A stretch of DNA of 25,343 bases from DALYLB01 sp046154695 (GTDB lineage: Bacteria; Acidobacteriota; Blastocatellia; RBC074), in NCBI GenBank assembly GCA_046154695.1, contig JBJXFI010000302.1, positions 1 to 25,343 of the forward strand, in the 5' to 3' direction. Below the pieces are notes generated by a model. That model searched no databases. It was not told the origin of the DNA and saw nothing but the letters and a program-made list of their open reading frames with translations. The translations under genes and the position numbers were made by a program. Shown here one piece after another: positions 1 through 8,642 of this stretch. Numbering within the stretch: position 1 is the first letter of the stretch; each line of letters starts with the position of its first letter.

Positions 1-3175
<3,175 letters not shown>

Positions 3176-3250
3176 CCCTGGAACCCGCGCGGCCCGCGCG
3201 GGGAGCCGGGCCGCGCATTCCTCCCGGCCCGCTCCCCGCCCCGGCCGCGG

Positions 3251-3658
3251 TTATTTGGCATTGATCGGAAAGCTGGCCTCGCCTTCGCCCGCGGGGCCCT
3301 TGAATTTCAACCGCGCCTGCCAGGTCGAATTCATTTCGAGATTGACCGCCCCTCGATAGATTCCCGCCTGTTCCGTCGTCGTCAATCTGGCGTCATTCTT
3401 CATATAGGCCATGCTGCCCATCGCCGGCATGTCGAAGAACAGCGTGATCGCGCCGGCATCGACGTGCTGCCCCGCCGCATTCCTGAATTCGAGCGTGAAC
3501 TCATTCTCCCCCGAGCTCAAATGCCCCTTCGCGTTCGAAAGCGTCACGGTAAGCTCTCCCGCGCGCGCCGTCGCGATGACCGTATCGCCGCCGCCGGGCT
3601 GACTGCATGCGGCAGCGAACAACAAACACACGAATCCCAAATACATCAAGCATTTCAT
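3251..3658 (-). CDS. YtkA-like lipoprotein with Met cluster, copper-efflux accessory
   Basis: A 135-residue exported protein. The N-terminus has a short hydrophobic segment ending in LLFAAAC, a plausible lipobox, so Cys18 would be lipidated and the protein tethered to a membrane. Residues 30-135 look like one small beta-sandwich of the FixH/YtkA type. In that domain the stretch FFDMPAMGSMAYM (residues 74-86) holds four methionines at 77, 80, 83 and 86, the kind of soft-metal ligand cluster used for Cu(I). The start ATG 3658 follows an AGGGG Shine-Dalgarno about 8 nt upstream. The gene sits 75 nt before cusA on the same strand. I infer a periplasmic copper-binding or pump-accessory role; the metal is not proven by sequence alone. 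Domain assignment is by pattern, not by search. Confidence 0.8.
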   Translation of the reverse strand: MKCLMYLGFVCLLFAAACSQPGGGDTVIATARAGELTVTLSNAKGHLSSGENEFTLEFRNAAGQHVDAGAITLFFDMPAMGSMAYMKNDARLTTTEQAGIYRGAVNLEMNSTWQARLKFKGPAGEGEASFPINAK

Positions 3659-3791
3659 ATGAATTCCCCTTTTTATAAATCAGATATACATGCGCACAAA
3701 CGCGGCCGATCCCGATTCCCATCGGCCCCACCAGTCCCATACGCCCAATTGGCAATTGATTGCAACGACCGTCACGCCCCAATCGGCGCGC

Positions 3792-4193
3792 CTAAATTCG
3801 AAAGGTGGAATTGAGAAGGTAGGTGTGATTTCCCGGCGGTGAATAGGCCGCTCGAGTCGAGGCGCTCGGCAAAGCAGGGCCCGTGCGAAAGACAGCGCCG
3901 GCAGGCGAAGCATCCTGCGCGGGCGCAGCCTGTGCCGGCGAAAACGACTGGCCGGCGAGATTGATGGGCATCGGCTCGCCGCGATCCTCGCACACGCACA
4001 TCATCGCACTGTCGTCCATCGACTCGATTTCCGGGACGGACGCCATACAGCCGCCGCCCGCGGAGCAGCAGGCCATGGCCGCTTCGGCCATGGCGGAAGA
4101 ATCGAGCGCGCGCAGCGCGGCGTCGCATCCCGCTGTAGCGGGCGATGCGATCAGAAGCAGAAGCATGAACAGGCTTTGAATGCGATGCGCCAT
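3792..4193 (-). CDS. Small secreted Cys/Met-rich protein of the copper locus
   Basis: A 133-residue protein not recognised as a named family. ATG 4193 is preferred because it begins a clean signal peptide: MAHRIQS, then a hydrophobic core, then SPATAG, with cleavage near residue 21. The longer upstream frame (to 4478) would translate a palindromic repeat. The mature part has cysteines at 23, 42, 43, 49, 66 and 68, with many methionines between (35, 40, 50, 59, 64, 65). Examples are MACC, GGGCM and MMCVC. The rest is Pro/Ala/Ser-rich and ends in YLLNSTFRI. It lies 133 nt upstream of the YtkA-like lipoprotein on the same strand. A role in periplasmic copper binding or sensing is inferred from the ligands and from cusA being the third gene. 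Confidence 0.7.
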   Translation of the reverse strand: MAHRIQSLFMLLLLIASPATAGCDAALRALDSSAMAEAAMACCSAGGGCMASVPEIESMDDSAMMCVCEDRGEPMPINLAGQSFSPAQAAPAQDASPAGAVFRTGPALPSASTRAAYSPPGNHTYLLNSTFRI

Positions 4194-4287
4194 TGCATTC
4201 CGAATATACTCTTCGCGCAGCGGGCGAACAAGATCAATATAGCGGTTCTCACTCGCGTGCGATCCGACTCGGCATCGAGGAGAGGAT

Positions 4288-4378
4288 GGATGACAGAACA
4301 GGCGGAAATAACGGATTCGACGAAACCAAACAATCCGGGGCTCCGTTTGTTCCGTTATTTCCGCCTGTTCCGTGATCC
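4288..4378. repeat. Long inverted repeat, REP-like palindrome
   Basis: The arms 4288-4315 and 4351-4378 match at 26 of 28 bases as an inverted repeat, with the inner 20 bases (4296-4315 / 4351-4370) perfect. The loop is 35 nt. It lies between the end of the glycerate kinase gene and the start of the small Cys-rich gene, so it would form a hairpin in any readthrough transcript entering the copper locus. It has no T-tract, so it is not a classic terminator. It may be a dispersed REP-type repeat; genome copy number would decide. Confidence 0.85.
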
Positions 4379-4440
4379 TCTTCTGAATCACGCAGCCGGG
4401 GCGCATGCATATGCAAGCGGCGATAATACCCGGGGGAACA

Positions 4441-5790
4441 TCACGATCGGGCCAGCAGAATTCGCAGGTCGCGCACATTGTTTCCGGTCGGACCGGTCAG
4501 GATCGCGTCGCCGAGCCGGTCGAAAAACGTGAAGGAATCGCTCTCGATCAGATGGTGTTCGGCCGAGACGCCGGCCGCGCGGGCGCGGGCGAGCGTGCCG
4601 GCATCGGCGATCGCGCCATCGGCGGGGCTGTTGCCGTCGATGCCGTCGGTTCCCGCGCTGAGAATGGCGAGATCGGCCCATCCCATCCGGTCGATCTCGA
4701 TGGCCGCTCGAAGTGCGAACTCCTGATTGCGCCCGCCGAGCCCCCGCCCGCGCACGGGGCAGATCACCTCGCCGCCCGAGAGCAGGCAGACCGGCTGCCC
4801 CGCTGCTCCCGCATGCTTTACGCGCAGCGCCGCGAGCCGTTCAAGGTGAACCCGCGTCATCGTCTCGACATCGCCCTCGATCAGGTCGTTCGCGATCTCC
4901 ACGCGCATTCCAAAATCGACCTCGGCGATTCGCGCCGCTTCCGCGAGCGCCCGCCGATTGTCGAGCAGCAGGTGATGGGACCTGCGCTCCGCGTCCGCCG
5001 GCCGATTTCGCGGCATCGGGAGAATCGCGTTCGACTCGATCAACTCGACCACCCGCCGCGGAAACTTTTCGAGCAGCCGGTATTCGCGCACGATCCGATG
5101 AAAATCATCGAGCGACGAATCCGAGGGGAGCGTCGGCCCCGAAGCCACCGTCGTCAGATCGTCGCTGTTGACGTCCGAAACATAGAGCGACGCCTGGCGC
5201 GTACGCGGCGCCGCCGAGGCCAGCCGGCCTCCCTTGACCGCCGACAGATGCCGCCGCACGAGGTTCATCTCGCTGATCACCGCGCCGCATCCCACCAGCA
5301 CCCGATTGACCGTCCGCAGGTCATCCAGCGTCAACCCCTCATCGATCGGAAGCTCGAACATGGCCGATCCGCCGCCCGTGATCAGATACAGGACCAGCGT
5401 CTCCTCCGCGTCGTTTTCGCGAAGCAGGCGCAGCGCGGCGCCCGCCGCCTCCAGGCTCTCTTCATTCGGCGCCGGATGCCCGCCGATCCAGACCGGCAGC
5501 CGGCCCGGCGCATCGCCGATGATGGCGTTGGTCGCCACCAGCCCATCCGTGATTCGATCCCCCAGCAGCGCCTCGACCGCGCGCGCCATCGGCACGCACG
5601 CCTTCCCGATTCCGATCACCAGGACGCGCGAATACCGCCCGAGATCGATCGCCTCCCCGCCGATTTCGAGCCGGTCCCCGTTCAATGAAAGAGCCGCCCG
5701 AACCACCGCCTCGACATCGATCGCCGCCAGCGTTCGATCGAAAATTTGCCTGGCCACGCTTTTCAGATTCATCCCGGAGATCATTTCCAT
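4441..5790 (-). CDS. gckA: Glycerate 2-kinase (DUF4147 + MOFRL family)
   Basis: Cytoplasmic enzyme that phosphorylates D-glycerate to 2-phosphoglycerate, feeding glycerate from glyoxylate, serine or sugar-acid breakdown into lower glycolysis. The 449 residues match the usual family length. Visible motifs in order: GIGKAC (61-66), TGGGSA (138-143), HLSAVKGGRLA with Lys186 (181-191), VSDVNSDDL (204-212), then the MOFRL domain from about 330 with SGGEV, GGRNQE (353-358), GTDGIDG (381-387) and TGPTGNNV near the end. Some relatives are annotated as hydroxypyruvate reductase (TtuD). The start is uncertain: ATGs at 5790, 5784 and 5772 lack a strong ribosome site. Upstream, a mobile-looking element separates it from the acetyltransferase gene. 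Confidence 0.93.
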   Translation of the reverse strand: MEMISGMNLKSVARQIFDRTLAAIDVEAVVRAALSLNGDRLEIGGEAIDLGRYSRVLVIGIGKACVPMARAVEALLGDRITDGLVATNAIIGDAPGRLPVWIGGHPAPNEESLEAAGAALRLLRENDAEETLVLYLITGGGSAMFELPIDEGLTLDDLRTVNRVLVGCGAVISEMNLVRRHLSAVKGGRLASAAPRTRQASLYVSDVNSDDLTTVASGPTLPSDSSLDDFHRIVREYRLLEKFPRRVVELIESNAILPMPRNRPADAERRSHHLLLDNRRALAEAARIAEVDFGMRVEIANDLIEGDVETMTRVHLERLAALRVKHAGAAGQPVCLLSGGEVICPVRGRGLGGRNQEFALRAAIEIDRMGWADLAILSAGTDGIDGNSPADGAIADAGTLARARAAGVSAEHHLIESDSFTFFDRLGDAILTGPTGNNVRDLRILLARS

Positions 5791-5833
5791 GGTTCATTGC
5801 CGTTTCACAATCTCGCGTGCTCGGATTAGCCGC

Positions 5834-6046
5834 AATACCTTTCAAAATTAGGTGCTGCCCTCTCGAACATGACGCCTTACCGGGGAATTCGGAGGGCTGG
5901 CCACGAATGAACACGAATCTTCACAAATTGGATCCCCCAGCCGGGTTTTATTCGTGAACATTCGGGTTCATTCGTGGCCAAATCCCTTTTCCGACAGCGT
6001 CTTCTTGTTGGCTTTCGGGGTCTCTCCGCTTTATTTGAAAGGTATT
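5834..6046. mobile_element. MITE-like element with 13-bp TIRs and 11-bp target duplication
   Basis: The ends AATACCTTTCAAA (5834-5846) and TTTGAAAGGTATT (6034-6046) are perfect inverted repeats. Immediately outside, GGATTAGCCGC occurs at 5823-5833 and again at 6048-6058 (one base, T6047, intervenes). The right copy contains the last Gly and stop codons of the acetyltransferase gene, so the left copy is a duplicated piece of that gene's end. This is the expected footprint of a transposition event. The 213-bp interior has no convincing gene, only an imperfect palindrome. Removing the element and one copy leaves 35 nt between the acetyltransferase stop and the kinase ATG 5790. No transposase is in the window, so mobilisation would be in trans. 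Confidence 0.75.
5898..5980. repeat. Imperfect palindrome inside the MITE-like element
   Basis: The arms 5898-5928 and 5950-5980 pair at 28 of 31 positions around a 21-nt centre. The core is TGGCCACGAATGAACACGAA and its complement. Motifs of this kind recur between genes in many environmental bacteria, and translating them gives spurious peptides such as WPRMNTNLH, which is seen here in both orientations. It could fold into a long hairpin in single-stranded DNA or RNA. Confidence 0.8.
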
Positions 6047-6050
6047 TGGA

Positions 6051-6617
6051 TTAGCCGCCCTTTTTGATTCGCTTCGCAAGATAGATATCCGGCTTGCCGG
6101 GGCCGTTCGCGTCGGGCATGACGCCGACAATCACGAACCCCAATTTCTGATAGAACTCGTATGGGTGGCCGCGAAGATTCCGGATGCGGGCGAGGCGCGC
6201 CAGCGGATCGGGATAGAGATCGACATTCGCGATCGAGGTCATGCCGTCTTCGTCGTCACTGCCGAGCCACAGCGTCATCCCGCCGCGCCGGGCGGCCTGG
6301 GCCTCCAGATCCTCGACGAGCCTCCGCCCGATTCCCCGCCCCTGCGCCTTCGGATCGACGACCAAGGGGTGCAGCTCCCAGACATTTCCTTCGTAGATGG
6401 GGATCCCGCCAATCCAGCCGACGATCCCGCCATCCTCGCCGAGCGCCGCGCGACAGATCCGCTCCTCCGCCAACGATTGGCGAACCTCTTCACACGCATC
6501 CTCGATCGTCGGCCAGGCCTCCGGCCAGTGTGCGGCGAAGGCCGTGACCAGCAACTCAGCCGCCTGCCCGATCGCGTTGGCGTCGTCTCTCGGAAAATCG
6601 ATGATCTTCATATTCAA
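6051..6617 (-). CDS. GNAT acetyltransferase, aminoglycoside 6'-N-acetyltransferase-like
   Basis: Cytoplasmic acetyl-CoA-dependent N-acetyltransferase of 188 residues, the size of AAC(6')-I enzymes. The acetyl-CoA loop is QGRGIG (92-97) after the strand ELHPLVVDP (81-89). The segment NLRGHPYEFYQKLGFVIVG (147-165) and the ending ANGPGKPDIYLAKRI closely resemble chromosomal AAC(6')-Ii/Ig type enzymes as I remember them. The family acetylates the 6' amine of aminoglycosides, but many chromosomal members have other or unknown substrates, so a resistance role is inference. ATG 6617 or the Met two codons later are both possible. No integron site or transposon border flanks it on the upstream side. 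It was probably cotranscribed with the downstream kinase before the 5834-6046 insertion. Confidence 0.85.
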   Translation of the reverse strand: MNMKIIDFPRDDANAIGQAAELLVTAFAAHWPEAWPTIEDACEEVRQSLAEERICRAALGEDGGIVGWIGGIPIYEGNVWELHPLVVDPKAQGRGIGRRLVEDLEAQAARRGGMTLWLGSDDEDGMTSIANVDLYPDPLARLARIRNLRGHPYEFYQKLGFVIVGVMPDANGPGKPDIYLAKRIKKGG

Positions 6618-6738
6618 TAAGGTTGAAACAATCGCCGCTCCGCCGCGCCGAAGGTTGCCTGTTGTGACCTTTCGTGAAGCGTGCTAGCTTAGCTTTTCCG
6701 CGCGAGGCGGCATTCCATTCTACACGACTGATACCCGT

Positions 6739-7266
6739 ATGATCTTCGCCGTGGGGTCGGAGAACCCCGTGAAAATCGATTGCGTCCGCAGGGCGATCGC
6801 CGAATACTGGCCCGAGGCGCAAGCCGTCGGGGTCGCGACCGATTCCGGCGTCAGCGCGCAGCCGGACTCCGATGCCGAGATGCTGCGGGGAGCGATCACC
6901 CGCGCGCGGCAGGCGGCCGAAAAGACGCCGGAGGCCTGGTGCGGCGTCGGAATCGAAGGCGGCACCCTCGATTCCGACGTTGGGATGTGGGCCTATGCAT
7001 GGATCGTCATCGTCGATCGGCGGGGCCGCATCGGCAGGGGCCAGACCGGCCGCTTTCTCCTGCCCGAAGGCGTCGCGCGCCTCGTGCGGGATGGCATGGA
7101 ACTCGGCCACGCCGATGACTATTTCTTCGATCGCGACAACTCCAAACAAAAGGACGGCGCGATCGGCATCCTCTCCGATGGGCGCGTGTCCCGGCGCGAT
7201 CTTTATCAACCGGCCGTCACCTTCGCCCTGCTGCCGTTCGTTCATCCCGAGTATTACACAGCATGA
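6739..7266 (+). CDS. yjjX: Inosine/xanthosine triphosphatase, YjjX family
   Basis: Cytoplasmic house-cleaning nucleotidase of 175 residues, the usual size. It hydrolyses non-canonical purine nucleoside triphosphates (ITP, XTP) to the diphosphates, keeping deaminated bases out of nucleic acids. Family motifs are present: GSENPVKI (6-13, the phosphate-binding N-terminal loop), SAQPDSD (39-45), GVGIEGG (69-75), and a C-terminal stretch with NSKQKDGAIGILSDGRVSR followed by YQPAV. No clear Shine-Dalgarno precedes ATG 6739. The stop TGA overlaps the ATG of the methyltransferase by 4 nt (ATGA), so the two are translationally coupled. It diverges from the acetyltransferase gene across a 121-bp spacer. 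Confidence 0.92.
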   Translation: MIFAVGSENPVKIDCVRRAIAEYWPEAQAVGVATDSGVSAQPDSDAEMLRGAITRARQAAEKTPEAWCGVGIEGGTLDSDVGMWAYAWIVIVDRRGRIGRGQTGRFLLPEGVARLVRDGMELGHADDYFFDRDNSKQKDGAIGILSDGRVSRRDLYQPAVTFALLPFVHPEYYTA

Positions 7267-8642
7267 GCAACGAATCGCTACAACCGCTCGCGGACGAGAT
7301 GAAGCGCGATTGGGACGACCGCGCGCGCGAGGATTCGCGCTGGTACATCAACACCATCAAACGCAATCAGAACGATGAAGAGTTCGACGCGACGGGCAGG
7401 CCCGAAGTCGAGAACTTCATTCTGGCCGACCCGCTGATCGTTCGCGGCCGGGATCTGAAACAGGCCCGCCTGCTCGAAATCGGATGCGGCATCGGCCGGA
7501 TGACGCGGCATCTGGCCGGCATTTTCGGCGAAGTCCACGGCGTCGACGTCTCCGCCGAGATGATCCGGCAGGCGCGGGAGCGGTTTCGCGAATCGCGCAA
7601 CACCTTTTTTCATGCCACCAACGGCCTGGATTTCGCGGCGTTTCCCGACGCGCGCTTCGATGTTGTCTTTTCAGTGTACGTCTTCCAGCACGTCCCGACG
7701 CCCGAGATCATCCGGTCGAATATTCGCGACGCCTGCCGGGTGCTCGCGCCCGGCGGCGTCTTCAAGTTCCAGGTCTGCGGCATCGATCATCCCGACTACG
7801 AGCAAATGCGAAAGGACACATGGACCGGCGCCCCCTTCACGGAGCGGGGCCTGCGCGCGGCGGCCCGCGAAAACGGCGTGCGCTGCCTGAGCATTCACGG
7901 CCTCGGCACCCAGTATTGCTGGGCGGTCTTCGAGAAACCGGCCGAACCGCCGGACGAAGCGGACACGCTCGCCCCAATTGGAGGACAGCCGCGAATCGTC
8001 GCGCTCGCCCGGACGGATGATCCCGCCATCCGGGCGATCCCGACCAACGGCGAGTTCGCCTCGCTCTCCCTCGTCGTCAACGGCCTCGATCGGACGGTCG
8101 AGGATATCAACAGCGTAATCATCGAGATCGACGGCGAGGAGTTCCTGCCCCATTATCTGGGGCCGGTTCGAGACAATTTCAGCGCGCCCGCCGCGCCGGG
8201 CGTCGGCGGGAGATCGACGCAGCTCGATCTTCGGACTTCGCCCCGAATGCCCTGCGGCCTCGTCGATGTTCTCGTGCGGGATTCCCGGGGCGAGTCGTCG
8301 AACATCGAGACGATCGAACTCCTCGAACCGCAGCCGATCCCTCCGAAGATCCACTTGATCAATAACGCGGTCGATGGCGGAATCGATATCCACGCGGAGG
8401 GAGAAAAGTCCGTGTTTCGCGTCTTCGCCACGGGAATGGATGAGACGGCCGGGCCTGGAAACGTACGCGTGCAGTTGAATGACCGGAAGCTCACCCCGGA
8501 GTCGGTCACTTTTCTTCCCGCCAATGGATTCTATATGACGATCGTGCGGTTGCCCCTCGGCGCCGCTCCGGGAGAGGCGGACGTGCGAATTCACTTCAAT
8601 GATCTGGGATCGGCGCCGGCCCGCATGCGAATTCTCGAATAA
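7263..8642 (+). CDS. SAM-dependent class I methyltransferase with C-terminal beta-rich domain
   Basis: A 459-residue cytoplasmic protein. Residues 65-170 form a methyltransferase fold of the UbiE/type-11 kind: motif I LEIGCGIGR (71-79), acidic loop GVDVSAEMI (93-101), FDVVFSVYVFQHV (132-144) and LAPGGVFKFQV (161-171). The substrate is unknown. Residues from about 240 to 459 are not part of that fold. They contain short strand-like segments (for example SLSLVVNGL, NSVIIEIDG, LVDVLVRD and VRVQLNDRKL) resembling one or two Ig/IPT-like beta-sandwiches, unusual in a methyltransferase without a signal peptide. The gene starts inside the stop codon of yjjX. Its last 52 bases overlap the end of the converging YfhO-family gene. 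Confidence 0.85.
   Translation: MSNESLQPLADEMKRDWDDRAREDSRWYINTIKRNQNDEEFDATGRPEVENFILADPLIVRGRDLKQARLLEIGCGIGRMTRHLAGIFGEVHGVDVSAEMIRQARERFRESRNTFFHATNGLDFAAFPDARFDVVFSVYVFQHVPTPEIIRSNIRDACRVLAPGGVFKFQVCGIDHPDYEQMRKDTWTGAPFTERGLRAAARENGVRCLSIHGLGTQYCWAVFEKPAEPPDEADTLAPIGGQPRIVALARTDDPAIRAIPTNGEFASLSLVVNGLDRTVEDINSVIIEIDGEEFLPHYLGPVRDNFSAPAAPGVGGRSTQLDLRTSPRMPCGLVDVLVRDSRGESSNIETIELLEPQPIPPKIHLINNAVDGGIDIHAEGEKSVFRVFATGMDETAGPGNVRVQLNDRKLTPESVTFLPANGFYMTIVRLPLGAAPGEADVRIHFNDLGSAPARMRILE

Noticed and set aside
4194..4478. N-terminal extension of the small Cys-rich protein, itself containing several Cys
   Set aside because: The extension translates the palindromic repeat (RITEQAEITEQTE), and a good signal peptide begins at ATG 4193.
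4405..5688. Plus-strand frame of 427 codons opposite glycerate kinase
   Set aside because: Shadow frame; the kinase motifs on the minus strand are unambiguous.
6051..6617. Acetyltransferase as an acquired resistance cassette
   Set aside because: No integron attC site or integrase, and the flanking MITE-like element lies only on the downstream side. It looks like a resident gene.
6662..6690. TTGTGA-17-TAGCTT as a promoter for yjjX
   Set aside because: Only 4/6 and 3/6 consensus matches; too weak to list.
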